Below are positions 40,487 to 49,571 of a stretch of 49,704 nt of DNA, one piece after another. Positions within the stretch are counted from its first letter, which is position 1, and the number at the start of each line of letters is the position of its first letter. This DNA is from Halopseudomonas bauzanensis (lineage in GTDB: Bacteria > Pseudomonadota > Gammaproteobacteria > Pseudomonadales > Pseudomonadaceae). The DNA is taken from the NCBI RefSeq assembly GCF_900114735.1, contig NZ_FOUA01000011.1, forward strand, positions 1-49,704, given 5' to 3'. Below the pieces are notes generated by a model, which was given only the letters and a program-made list of their open reading frames with translations, had not been told where the DNA came from and searched no databases. Both the position numbers and the translations under genes were made by a program.

Positions 40487-42634
40487 TCAGAAACTGGCCT
40501 GATAACCCAGGGTCAGGGTACGTCCGCGTCCATTGAATACGCGGCCATTGCGGGTCTGGTCTGAACCGGTGTTGGCGGCCTGGGAGTAATAGGTGAGGTA
40601 GTCACGGTTGAGCAGGTTCTCCACGCCGAGGCTGACATCGCCAACCGGCGTACGGTAGCCAATCGACGCGTCCACCAAGGTGTAGCCGTCAAACTCCAGC
40701 TCCGGCTGGTCGAAGTCGCGGCTGGCGTAGTGGTTGGCTTGCAGCAGGCTGTGCAGTTTGTCAGTCCAATTGGCCTGCCAGCTGATGCCGTAGCGATCCG
40801 GTGAGATGTTGGCGCCATTGAGGCCGGTATCGACTTTGCCGTCGCCGTTGGTGTCGGAGCGACCGTTGACCTGGGCATAGCTGAGTTTCAGGCGATGCGC
40901 ATCGTTGACCTGCCAGCCGCCAGTGAACTCGATACCATCGATCTCCGTGCGCTCGCGGCGAACCTGGTAGACGCCGCCAACACTGTCCAGACGCGAGCCG
41001 AGGTCGGCGTCGGATTCGTAGTAGCTGATCTCGGCATCGAACGGGCCATGATTCAGGCGCAGGCCAACCTCCTTGTTCTCCGTCACGACCGGCTGCAGAT
41101 CAAGGAAGTCGTCGACTCGTGTGCCTGGCGTACCAATCCCGCGCAATACGCGACCGACATCCGGCATGCCAAAGCCCTCTGAATAGTTGGTGAACAGCTG
41201 TGCCCAGCTGCTCACCTGCCAGACGGCGCCGATATTGTAGAGCGTTTCTTCAAAGGAAGGATTGCCCCCTTCGACGGCAACACCACCCGGTGGCTGGCTA
41301 GTGGAGGCAATGGTATGAAAACTGTCCACCTCAAGATCGGCGAACTCGTGACGCACACCGGCAAACAGGGTCAATTGATCGAGCGCCCGGATTTCCGCCT
41401 GCAGGAAAGGCGCGTAGTTGCGGAAAACCGTTTCAGGCACCCACTCGCGGTCCGTCAGGATCAGTTGTTGGCTGGTGGTGTCCTGCAGAATGTCGAGACC
41501 GCCGACGAGCTTCAGATGGTTGTCGAGCAAGCCATCGCGACTCAAGGTGAGCTTGGCGCCGTACTTGTCCGATTCGTTCTGTGACTGGTCGAACAGGGTA
41601 CCGACCGGCGCGATGCTGGAGTCTTGGAAGGCAGCATTGATACCGCCACCAAAGCGCCCACGAAAGCGTTGGCTGTACAACTGCAATCCCAACTCGTTGC
41701 CGTACAGATCAGCATGCTTGTACGACAGGCTGCTAGCCAGCACCTCATTCTGCGGCGCCTTGCCCTGGGGGTCACCCTTGCGCGAGGTGGCTGGAATACC
41801 TGCGTTGGCATCGCCTGGAACATTGACGTAGTCATGCTCGCCTTCGACCTGATAGTGGTTGATCATCAGGTTGATGTTCTGGTTATCGTCCAGCCAGTAA
41901 CCTAGTTTGAGCAGCACGTCCTGGGCCGTGGAGTCCATCACATCGCCCTGGGTATCATCGACACCGATGAGATCGCCGTTGGCATCGTAGAACATGCCCT
42001 GGGTATTCCAGCTTGCGGAGGCGAGATAATCAAAGCTGCCCTGGGTGCCCTCGACGCGGTAATCGAGCTTGTAACCCAGCCCTTCGGACTCGTAGTCGCC
42101 CGGTGCGGTGAGACTGATGCCCGCATGCTGACGCAAGGCGCCACCGGTTGGGCGGCGGGTGACGTAATTGATGATGCCGCCCGTCGCGCCCAGACCGTGT
42201 TCAGCGCTGGCACCGTGAATCACCTCGATGCGCTCGACCATCGATAAATCGATAACGTAGCCGTCGCGCTGACTGTCACGAAGTGGTGTCGACTGTGGTA
42301 CGCCATCGATAAGAATCAGCGCCGAACGCCCGCGAAAACTTTCGCCCGCGCTGGACATTTTCTGTCGGCTCGGCGAGTAGGAGGGGATCAGGTTGCTCAG
42401 CACAGCGCCGTGATCAGAGGTGATGGCCAGTTGTTGCTCGATCTGCTCGCGACTGATCACCGTGATTTTTTGCGGCGTCTTTCCTGCTTCGGTTCCACCA
42501 CGTGTGGCACTGACGGTGACGGCTTTGAGTTCCACTGTTTCCTGGGGCGTCGCGGCTGCGGCTGGCAGGGAAAGGCTAGCGAGCGAAATGGACAGGTATA
42601 GGCAGGGGTTGCGAAACACGTAGGCGCTCTCCAA
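40487..42634 (-). CDS. TonB-dependent siderophore receptor (citrate-hydroxamate type by resemblance)
   Basis: A 715-residue receptor. The signal peptide ends near LPAAAA; the TonB-box area reads VELKAVTVSATRGG; the plug has LIPSYSPSRQKMS, GESFRGRSALILIDGVPQS and HGASAEHGLGATGGIINYVT; the barrel ends in a C-terminal Phe (LGYQASF). The plug segment recalls aerobactin/rhizobactin/schizokinen receptors (IutA, RhtA, ChtA), an assignment by memory only. Two Fur-box-like sites lie directly upstream at 42640-42703. It heads an operon with DUF3649, PepSY and DUF3325 genes. Confidence 0.88.
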   Translation of the reverse strand: MESAYVFRNPCLYLSISLASLSLPAAAATPQETVELKAVTVSATRGGTEAGKTPQKITVISREQIEQQLAITSDHGAVLSNLIPSYSPSRQKMSSAGESFRGRSALILIDGVPQSTPLRDSQRDGYVIDLSMVERIEVIHGASAEHGLGATGGIINYVTRRPTGGALRQHAGISLTAPGDYESEGLGYKLDYRVEGTQGSFDYLASASWNTQGMFYDANGDLIGVDDTQGDVMDSTAQDVLLKLGYWLDDNQNINLMINHYQVEGEHDYVNVPGDANAGIPATSRKGDPQGKAPQNEVLASSLSYKHADLYGNELGLQLYSQRFRGRFGGGINAAFQDSSIAPVGTLFDQSQNESDKYGAKLTLSRDGLLDNHLKLVGGLDILQDTTSQQLILTDREWVPETVFRNYAPFLQAEIRALDQLTLFAGVRHEFADLEVDSFHTIASTSQPPGGVAVEGGNPSFEETLYNIGAVWQVSSWAQLFTNYSEGFGMPDVGRVLRGIGTPGTRVDDFLDLQPVVTENKEVGLRLNHGPFDAEISYYESDADLGSRLDSVGGVYQVRRERTEIDGIEFTGGWQVNDAHRLKLSYAQVNGRSDTNGDGKVDTGLNGANISPDRYGISWQANWTDKLHSLLQANHYASRDFDQPELEFDGYTLVDASIGYRTPVGDVSLGVENLLNRDYLTYYSQAANTGSDQTRNGRVFNGRGRTLTLGYQASF

Positions 42635-42639
42635 TGTTG

Positions 42640-42703
42640 TTGATACTTATTATCATGTGGGTGCGCAATATATATCGGCGGATAACGAGTGTCATTATCA
42701 TTT
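42640..42703 (-). promoter_or_regulatory. Two Fur-box-like sites upstream of the receptor operon
   Basis: Site one, 42640-42657, reads TTGATACTTATTATCATG; site two, 42686-42703, reads CGAGTGTCATTATCATTT, next to GATAAC. Both match the GATAATGATAATCATTATC pattern well. The rest of the 357-base gap 42635-42991 has only a tRNA-type terminator at 42960-42983. Confidence 0.75.
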
Positions 42704-42959
42704 GAGGTGTTTTCTTGATTGTTTCGGAAAGCTGATCGGGATGATCGAATGCGGCTGGCAGGTCGGCTGCAAGATATGACCGGCTGCGGCAATAGCCAGC
42801 GCTGATGCCAGCAATAACCTGCCTAGCCAACGCAGCGCCCGCTGCCGCAGTGGCTGCGGTTTGTGCCTGAATATCTGCTCGAAGTGTTGCGGTACGCGGG
42901 TGGGCAGGTTGGGTTTATGGCGGGATGGGGGGAAGCAGTGCGCATCCAGAGCAAACAAA

Positions 42960-42983
42960 AAAGCCCAGCGTTCGCTGGGCTTT
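42960..42983 (-). terminator. Terminator of the tRNA-Arg (fragment)
   Basis: AAAGCCCAGCG (42960-42970) pairs perfectly with CGCTGGGCTTT (42973-42983) around TT, and the minus strand continues with a T6 run. It lies just after the 3' end of the tRNA-Arg fragment, so it is the natural terminator of the original tRNA gene. Confidence 0.9.
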
Positions 42984-42991
42984 GATCTGAC

Positions 42992-43036
42992 TGGCGCACC
43001 CGACAGGATTCGAACCTGTGACCCCTGCCTTCGGAG
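42992..43036 (-). other. 3' fragment of tRNA-Arg (CCG), probable island attachment site
   Basis: The minus strand carries the anticodon loop CTCCGAA, the anticodon 3' strand GGCAG, the variable loop, the T arm (ACAGG TTCGAAT CCTGT) and the acceptor end CGGGTGC-G-CCA. Upstream of the anticodon loop the sequence changes to TTGCA and beyond to unrelated DNA; no D arm or 5' acceptor strand follows. A 3' half of a tRNA with a genomic terminator behind it is the usual left-end scar of integrase-mediated insertion in a tRNA gene. It is thus unlikely to be a functional tRNA gene. Confidence 0.85.
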
Positions 43037-43731
43037 TGCAATCTGGTACAGCGAGGTGCGTCTGCTTTACTGGTTGTAAATTGGTTCTAAAGGGCGTGGT
43101 ATCTAGCTTTGGCGAAATAAGCTACTACCCCATCAACATCGCCTAACCTCACTCTGACCCTAATGAGTTGGGCACAAAAAACGAGTTTTAGCACATCGCG
43201 TTTTGACATTTAGCCGCGTTTGCCGAGACAGAATCAGACTAACAAACTTTCTGTTGATGTGGCTAGTATCCTGGCGAGTGCGCCAATAGTCTTTGAAATC
43301 TTTATGGCCCACTCAGTGAGGCTTCAATTATACGTCCGCACCTGTCGGACAGGTAGCAACTGCATTACTTTCCGCAGGCATTGCCTAACCAACCTGATGT
43401 CGATCACGATGGCATCTTGCAGCGGTTGGCTTCGGAATACACTTGGTTTCCACCAGGCTTGCTTAGCATTGCTTTGCCATACCCCTACACTGGCACCTAT
43501 TCTGCACCGTAAATCCCACTAAATCCCAGTTGTGCAGCAGACTGTCAACAAAAAATCACCGCGTTACCACTCCACTTCCCCCGGTTTAGCACTGCGTATC
43601 CCCCAAAAGCTTCGTATTCCACCAAGGTAGTACCCACATATCCCGCAAAAACTTTGAGCGGTGGGTTAGGGACCGGCGTGACACATATGAAACGAACCTT
43701 GGACTGCGGGTTTTACCGTGGAGGGCATGGG
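43037..43731. other. Nearly gene-free island DNA
   Basis: This stretch is visibly more AT-rich than the backbone and has no convincing gene. A 40-codon frame on the minus strand (43087-43209, MSKRDVLKLVFCAQLIRVRV, ending YHAL) has no ribosome site, and a 100-codon frame on the plus strand (43220-43522) has Cys/His-rich, non-protein-like composition. No direct repeat of the tRNA fragment, CRISPR repeat or integrase was seen. Confidence 0.5.
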
Positions 43732-43836
43732 ATGAAGTATTTGAGGTTCACGCTGATCGGTGGTGCCGCTAGGGCGCTTTATGGCTTTGCCGGTTTGTGC
43801 CTGCTGGTGACACTGGCTTCAGGGATGGTTACATGA
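43732..43836 (+). CDS. Tiny membrane peptide ORF
   Basis: A 34-residue frame, MKYLRFTLIGGAARALYGFA then GLCLLVTLASGMVT, with one hydrophobic helix. A GGAGG ribosome site lies at 43720-43724, a good distance from the ATG. Its stop overlaps the next start (ATGA), a sign of real coupling. An alternative upstream start in frame is 43687. Family unknown; such small hydrophobic peptides occur in phage- and island-derived regions. Confidence 0.45.
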   Translation: MKYLRFTLIGGAARALYGFAGLCLLVTLASGMVT

Positions 43837-43982
43837 CTTTGGGGGGTATGAATGTGGAGCTGACGATAGATGAGTTGCTGCAGGTTGCGGGCTCTAAGCG
43901 GTGGACGATATGGACTATTTCTATGATCGAGGGGACAGCCCGCTTGCAGCGATCGCAGCCATCTGATTTTAAAGCCCCATAA
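43833..43982 (+). CDS. Small soluble ORF coupled to the tiny membrane peptide
   Basis: A 49-residue frame starting MTLGGMNVELTIDELLQVAG, continuing to RLQRSQPSDFKAP, overlapping the previous frame by 4 bases. It is acidic at the N-terminus and basic at the C-terminus, with no recognised motif. It could be a real coupled gene or a remnant. The following 71 bases to the large gene's stop hold nothing I recognise. Confidence 0.4.
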   Translation: MTLGGMNVELTIDELLQVAGSKRWTIWTISMIEGTARLQRSQPSDFKAP

Positions 43983-44053
43983 CCAATCGATTATCTGGCT
44001 CAGTGGGGCTATAGGGCGACCCGCATACGCACTGGCAGAATCAAGTATTTGGA

Positions 44054-47000
44054 CTAATGAACTTTGCTAACCGCTATAGGCGAAGTCGCCAAGTAGTCCC
44101 GAAGCTGGAATCCGAGCGACGACCCGGCGTCGACAAGCCGATCGAGTATGTCGAGTGTCGCCCTACGCAGGTTGACGTCTCGAATCAGGATCTCTCGATG
44201 ATCATGCACCGCTATTCGGCAGATAGTCTCCGCGTGCCACAAGTTGTTTCCGTCGTCGAGTAAATCGGCGGGAGCTCTGTCCAAGGCGTCTCGCAGTTGG
44301 GGCAGTGCAGAAGGAATCGCGGATTTACGACCGACACCCGCGATCAGTTGTAGCAGGTACTCTAAGCCTTTCCGGCTATCGCCCACAGCAGTTAAACAGC
44401 TTGAGATGAAATGTGGGCGGGACCTGAAGAGCGCTAAGTCACGCCAAGCCTTGGGCCAGGGCGTTGAGCACAGTAAAAGCGTCCTTAGTACTTTGTCGAA
44501 TCGGCTATAGAGTCTCCGACTCTTGGTTCTCAGCGAATCATCCCCGAGGACCCTAGCTGTCGCGCAATCCCATACACGCCAGAAGCTTGCGGCGTTTGCG
44601 AACTCCTGCTTCATGCACTCGCTAAGTACAGATTCCAGAACCCTTTCACTGAGTTCAGGCGCACTCTCGATACAGTAGTCAAACATATCGAATAGCGGTG
44701 AGTTTTCACTTGATTGCGCCATGAGCTCGACTGCGATCAAGTCTCCAAACTGCCACCGCGCCTCGAAGTCAACATAGTCGGGGTCATGCCGCTGAACCCT
44801 TGGCCCTTTTTCATGTTCCACCATCAGCTTGGTAAGCGTCATGAGCGTTTGTATTCGCCAGGTATCGGGAATCTCGCCACACGCAGCATCAAGAGCTATT
44901 GCCCACTCCTTGAGGGCCGCCAAACTCTTTGGTGAAGGACGCTGGGCAGGCGCCAGCTTTCGCAGGGCGGTGTTAAGTGACTCGGCCGTAGCTGCGCGGG
45001 CTTCACTGACCAAATCATGAGTCCTTCTACGCGGGTGTTGGATAGTTACGTCCAGTGCCTCGGCGTACTGAGCAAGACTGTTAGTCAGCACTTCGGCCAG
45101 CATAGGCTGCTTGGGCCTCAACTCGTCTGAGATTGCTTTGGCTGCAGCCCGGCGTATTTTCCACACCGGCTCAGTCACGATGTTGATTAATGCTTCAACC
45201 ATCATGGGTAGAGATGGGGCGACTGCAGCAAGTGAGACAACCGCTCGCGCCCGCACTTCCCCCCTCAGGTGGTCTCGGCGCATCCATGCATCCTTATCTT
45301 CGATAACGGCAGTGCGTTCGAGAACAAGAGCCCGGGCCCACTGTAGCGCCTGTGAAGTATCGGCGGGCCACTTGTGTACCAGAGCGCAGGCAAGCTCATC
45401 CTCGAGGCCGGCGAGCAAACTGACTTCCTCTTCTTCAATCTCATCACAGAGGCGAAGGAGTTCTACATAGGGCTCAGACGGCGACGAGAATTGGTCTGTC
45501 GTTCCCGGCTCTGCTGTTGAAAATCTTCCCGTGACGGCTGCAGCCCAAGCACTCACGGCACCAATGCGGTTCATCCTCTGCATACCGGCCTGAGCTTTGT
45601 CACTGGCTTGCTGCAATTCAGGTTCCAGGTTGGCAATCTCCAGGGATACGCCCTTGCCATCGCTGGCAACTTCTCCGAGCTTTAATCCACGGATGTCCAT
45701 ACGTTTCAGCGCCATGCGCCAGCCGTCTGGTACCTCCTCCGTTTCATTCAGCGCCTTCGAGTGGCTGTCAAGAATCCTGTGGATGGCCTCGAGAAGGTCT
45801 GGACGGTTGAACTGCAGCTGAAGAACTAGATCTTCCAGGTGCCACCGTCTATGTGGCAGCCGATTGCTTGCTAAGCGCTCCTGCTGCCTAGAATCGTCCA
45901 GCCCGTCGTGGCCTCCATGGATGGCCAGCGCACCTGCCTCTCGTACTCTGCGAGCAATGTCGTCGGAGAAGAATTGCGGGCATTTGAAGATGGAAAGCAT
46001 CTTCTCGGTTACGAGCTGAGGGTGAGCCATCAAGACCCCTGCAACCATTCCTGTAGTGAAACTCGACTCTCCCAGCTCCAGGATAATCTCGAGTACCTGC
46101 GAGATAACCCTGGGCTGCCCTTTAGCTTCTATAAACAGGCGTTCTTCCAGCGCCATTAAAGCCGCATTCAGGAGGTAGCTGGTGACTGAAAGACTGCGAT
46201 AGGTTGCCCATAGACGATAGTCATGGATGTGTGGTCGATCATTGGGGCTTTGCTCCAGCGGAATAATTGAAACTTCATTCGGTTGCATCGTGGCAAACGC
46301 CTTAGCTGCGTGGTTGCACAGATCAACCACGAAGCGCACGCTCTTTGGCCAGTCGTAGAGCAACAGTGATCGGAAGGGGCCCTGTAAGACCGACGGTGGG
46401 AAGAATTCGTGATCTGCTAACTGACTCAGTCCCATTGCGGACTCCCACCCGAGCATGCCGAAGTCTCGTTCTACTTCCGGTTCGGACTTCGTGTAGAGAT
46501 TCCAGAAGACCTTCCACACCAAGTCGGGAACGAAAAAGCTCACCTCGCGACAGTTCTTGAAATTGACCAGGAACTGAAGACGTTCCTCCGCATAGGAGTC
46601 GCGCATATCGGCGCCAGCCAGGAAGCGCCGCAAGAGCGCCTCAGTGAATGTCGTGAACCGGCAAGCGTCTGCACCTACGCAGCGACACAAAAGCGCATAG
46701 AAGCGCTTGCTAATCGATTGCTCATGGTACCAATCCTCTTCATCGCCCAAGCAGAAGTGCTCAGCCATGTTGAACACGTCGACCACTCGCTGGGTGGGCT
46801 TGTGCCAGTTCTCGTCGTGAGACGTGGCGTCTTCTGCCAGCTGGACAATCCAGGAGTAGTTTTCCGACGGCAGGTCGGGAAACGCCTTCGCGACTAACCC
46901 GATTACTACATCCCAAGCTTTGCCAACGGGGGCAGCCATACCGATCCGTAGCATGATCTCTCTGTTAGTAGGATCGTCTGCAAGGTGGGAGTAGTCGATA

Positions 47001-49123
47001 GAGGTTGGTCCTTTGCATGCAACGCGCAGCAAGTGGCTTAAGCGCTGTAAGAGGTTTGCGCTGTTGAAGGAGACACTGTTGCTCAGCTTTGCGACTAAGT
47101 CTTCCACACGCTCGGAGCGCAGTAATCCAATAGCCACCTCGTCTCGCCAAAGCTGTGGAATGGTCGAGTCTAGTTTGAGAGCGGCTTCGAGCAGCGCATA
47201 CGCATCTGCGTCACCTTCAGCTGAGCGCTGCGCTGTCCAAGTGCGCAGTGCCCGGCGCATGCCCGCGTGTGAGCCAAGCTTGCCGAAGAGCACACCCCAT
47301 GCCCTCTCGGCACCGCGTACTTCCTGGTCGACTCGGAAGAAGAGCGACCAATCTTCCAAGACGTCATGAGTGGGAGCTACGCGGAGCGCGGCGTCTTGTG
47401 CTAGCACCCCGTCTTGCACGAGAAAAGTCACTGCTTCAGCGTCCGCTGGTGCTTGTACGAACTGAGCAAAGCGCTCCGTACGCTCGTAGCAGACCTGGTT
47501 AAAGGCTATTCGACGGCGTTCGGCCATCCCTGCTTGCAAGCCCCTACTGGGAGCGACCAGCTCTGTCCACAGCCGCAAGCGCAAGTCATTGCCAGCAGCC
47601 TGGGGAAGAATTGCCCCAGTCGCGGTGTAGTTGAACGCAAGGCGCAGATAGTAAGGTGCTCGGAGAACTTCTCGCACACCACCGTCCCTAGCCGTAATGT
47701 CTTCAAGAGCCGTTCCGGTCACTGCCGAAGATATCTCCGCATCTGTCAGCAAAGGGACGTCGACAACTTGGTACGAGAAATCAGCGAGGAAGATGGAGTA
47801 GAGAGCGTTGAGAGCATAGGAGCGGGTTGTCACGCACAACCTCACTCCTTTGTGCTGGCGAACAAGCGCCAGCAGCTCTTCAAGCGCACCCGGGCTCCTG
47901 GCTTCGAGCGCCTTTTCCAGCGAGTCGATGACGATAGTTGGTGTGCCGCAGCGCAATAGACTCTCCATGCTGAGCACAGCATCCGGCATGCTACTAAGTG
48001 ACTGAACTGTGGCTAGGCTTGGCTGGCTGAGCTCGTCGGCTCGAAAGAAGAACAGCGGGCCAGACTCATGAAGAAGGGGTGCGAGTTCTGCAATAACTGC
48101 TGACTTACCCGCACCCGGGCCGCCTGTGACTATGACGAGCTGTCGCTCATCGAAGCCCGACAGCACTTGGGCAACGCACTGGCCGCGAGGAACATGTGTG
48201 CCGTTGGGAAGCTTCGTTGAGATGAGCGAGAGCTGATGTCTAGCCCGATCTCTGAATTGCTCGGCAATGCTGCCAAGGCCACCTTGAACAGTGAGGCGGC
48301 TGACAGCTTCTTGGATGCCAACTTGCGCAGTCGTTTTCCAAGTCTCAGGTGTAATAGTACCGACACTAATGCCTTGCTCTAAGACATATGAAAACAGCCC
48401 GTTCCATACCTGCTCGCCGGAATCTCCAGGCCGGTTTGAAGCCAAAAGAGCTTGAACCAGACTTAGCTCTTGTGAGCCCTCGGTTCCGAGGTCATGTACG
48501 TCGACACGTAGCCGTAGCAATAGGTCGAAGACAAGCTCGTCGGAGTACTTGTCGGCAAGCGTGTTCCTTGAGACCTCCTTGAAGGCGTTCCAGGTGCGCT
48601 TATGCTGTGCGTCAAAGAGCTTGGAATTGAGCTTTTGAAGGAAGTCGGCTAGGTCCAGTGAAGCTCGAGATAACTCACAGAGCCGTTTGGCTGCTTGGTT
48701 GGCGGGTGTCGCTGGTGCCACGGTAGCAAGGATCAGAAGATCACATGCCCGATCAAAAGGGCTGCCCTCTACTCCTAGATAGTCGCGCCAAGCCCCCTGC
48801 AAACCATCAATAAAGTCTTCGTCGCTAGCTGTAGCATTAAGACCACGCTTGCACTGGATGAGCTGAAGTCGGGACTGCCCACTGTTTCTAACCTGGCAAT
48901 AGATATCGTCGGTGTGAGCGCCCGTGTAACGTGCCTCAAAGCGTAGGGTCTCTACCTGGGAGCCATGCAAACCAAAGGCACTCGGCACCCCTGTTAGCAT
49001 GTTTGCGAGATAGAGGGCTCCAACTCGCGCTTGGAATACCCCGCCGCCGCCGCCAGTGGCCACGGTGCTCATGAGGTGGGTGCCTTGAAGGGGCGCACGC
49101 TTCGTTTTTCTCTCTGTGCTCAT
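44054..49123 (-). CDS. Large STAND/NACHT-type ATPase with N-terminal Cap4/DUF4297-like nuclease (Avs/bNACHT-like defence protein)
   Basis: A 1689-residue protein. Residues 20-140 form a PD-(D/E)xK nuclease-like domain: a Gly-rich start (TVATGGGGGVFQARVGALYL), an Asp pair (TDDIYC, about 71-76) and a Q-x-K catalytic core (LIQCKRG, Lys at about 92). A P-loop ATPase follows with Walker A GGPGAGKS (about 334-341), Walker B PTIVIDSLEKAL (about 395-406) and a sensor-like CVTTRSYAL. The remaining about 1150 residues are mostly helical, with HEAT-like stretches near 1290-1340 (RARAVVSLAAVAPSLPMMVE). This is the layout of Avs and bNACHT antiphage sensors, which detect a phage protein and then cut DNA; no target or activity can be read here. 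The ATG at 49123 with GAGGA upstream is preferred over that at 49162. Confidence 0.82.
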   Translation of the reverse strand: MSTERKTKRAPLQGTHLMSTVATGGGGGVFQARVGALYLANMLTGVPSAFGLHGSQVETLRFEARYTGAHTDDIYCQVRNSGQSRLQLIQCKRGLNATASDEDFIDGLQGAWRDYLGVEGSPFDRACDLLILATVAPATPANQAAKRLCELSRASLDLADFLQKLNSKLFDAQHKRTWNAFKEVSRNTLADKYSDELVFDLLLRLRVDVHDLGTEGSQELSLVQALLASNRPGDSGEQVWNGLFSYVLEQGISVGTITPETWKTTAQVGIQEAVSRLTVQGGLGSIAEQFRDRARHQLSLISTKLPNGTHVPRGQCVAQVLSGFDERQLVIVTGGPGAGKSAVIAELAPLLHESGPLFFFRADELSQPSLATVQSLSSMPDAVLSMESLLRCGTPTIVIDSLEKALEARSPGALEELLALVRQHKGVRLCVTTRSYALNALYSIFLADFSYQVVDVPLLTDAEISSAVTGTALEDITARDGGVREVLRAPYYLRLAFNYTATGAILPQAAGNDLRLRLWTELVAPSRGLQAGMAERRRIAFNQVCYERTERFAQFVQAPADAEAVTFLVQDGVLAQDAALRVAPTHDVLEDWSLFFRVDQEVRGAERAWGVLFGKLGSHAGMRRALRTWTAQRSAEGDADAYALLEAALKLDSTIPQLWRDEVAIGLLRSERVEDLVAKLSNSVSFNSANLLQRLSHLLRVACKGPTSIDYSHLADDPTNREIMLRIGMAAPVGKAWDVVIGLVAKAFPDLPSENYSWIVQLAEDATSHDENWHKPTQRVVDVFNMAEHFCLGDEEDWYHEQSISKRFYALLCRCVGADACRFTTFTEALLRRFLAGADMRDSYAEERLQFLVNFKNCREVSFFVPDLVWKVFWNLYTKSEPEVERDFGMLGWESAMGLSQLADHEFFPPSVLQGPFRSLLLYDWPKSVRFVVDLCNHAAKAFATMQPNEVSIIPLEQSPNDRPHIHDYRLWATYRSLSVTSYLLNAALMALEERLFIEAKGQPRVISQVLEIILELGESSFTTGMVAGVLMAHPQLVTEKMLSIFKCPQFFSDDIARRVREAGALAIHGGHDGLDDSRQQERLASNRLPHRRWHLEDLVLQLQFNRPDLLEAIHRILDSHSKALNETEEVPDGWRMALKRMDIRGLKLGEVASDGKGVSLEIANLEPELQQASDKAQAGMQRMNRIGAVSAWAAAVTGRFSTAEPGTTDQFSSPSEPYVELLRLCDEIEEEEVSLLAGLEDELACALVHKWPADTSQALQWARALVLERTAVIEDKDAWMRRDHLRGEVRARAVVSLAAVAPSLPMMVEALINIVTEPVWKIRRAAAKAISDELRPKQPMLAEVLTNSLAQYAEALDVTIQHPRRRTHDLVSEARAATAESLNTALRKLAPAQRPSPKSLAALKEWAIALDAACGEIPDTWRIQTLMTLTKLMVEHEKGPRVQRHDPDYVDFEARWQFGDLIAVELMAQSSENSPLFDMFDYCIESAPELSERVLESVLSECMKQEFANAASFWRVWDCATARVLGDDSLRTKSRRLYSRFDKVLRTLLLCSTPWPKAWRDLALFRSRPHFISSCLTAVGDSRKGLEYLLQLIAGVGRKSAIPSALPQLRDALDRAPADLLDDGNNLWHAETICRIAVHDHREILIRDVNLRRATLDILDRLVDAGSSLGFQLRDYLATSPIAVSKVH

Positions 49124-49232
49124 CCGGAAATATCCTCGCCGCTCCTTGGCGCATCGTACCAAGCTTGCTGTAATAGCTACACCTGAATCGCACCGGGTTT
49201 CGTGGAGGCCTCAACTCTTGAGAGAATGAGGC

Positions 49233-49571
49233 ATGAAGAAATCTAATAGCTATTCCCCTGAAGTCCGTGAACGTGCTGTGCGCATGGTTCTGGAGAACCT
49301 GAAGGACTACCCCTCCGAATGGGCAGCCATCGAATCCATTGCGCCCAAGATTGGCTGTGTCCCCCAGACGCTGCATGGCTGGATACGCAAACACCAGACT
49401 GATATTGGCCACCGCCCCGGCCAGACGACCGAGGAACGAGAACGCATCAAGGCTCTGGAACGCGAGAACCGGGAACTGCGCAAAGCGAACGAGATTCTGC
49501 GCCTGGCCAGTGCGTATTTTGCCCAGGCGGAGCCCGACTGGCCGGCACCCCGGCGCCGCAACAAACCCTGA
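49233..49571 (+). CDS. IS3-family transposase OrfA (IS51/IS629-like)
   Basis: A 112-residue helix-turn-helix protein beginning [20 protein letters not shown], with the [19 protein letters not shown] recognition helix and a leucine-zipper-like [20 protein letters not shown]. This matches OrfA of the IS51 subgroup (IS629-like). A TTTTG slippery sequence lies at 49517-49521, where -1 frameshifting would fuse OrfA to OrfB. Confidence 0.92.
   Translation: MKKSNSYSPEVRERAVRMVLENLKDYPSEWAAIESIAPKIGCVPQTLHGWIRKHQTDIGHRPGQTTEERERIKALERENRELRKANEILRLASAYFAQAEPDWPAPRRRNKP

Noticed and set aside
42698..42958. 86-codon minus-strand frame upstream of the receptor with a hydrophobic stretch
   Set aside because: It starts at a TTG, overlaps the tRNA terminator, has biased His/Arg/Pro content and no ribosome site.
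42992..43079. Functional tRNA-Arg gene
   Set aside because: The D arm and 5' acceptor strand are absent; only the 3' half is present.
43087..43209. 40-codon minus-strand frame near the tRNA fragment, possibly an integrase remnant
   Set aside because: No catalytic residues and no ribosome site; too short to assign.
43220..43522. 100-codon plus-strand frame in the island
   Set aside because: Cys/His-rich composition, no ribosome site, no recognisable motif; probably chance.
43037..44053. CRISPR array or retron-like repeats in the gene-poor island DNA
   Set aside because: No regularly spaced direct repeats or reverse-transcriptase gene were seen.
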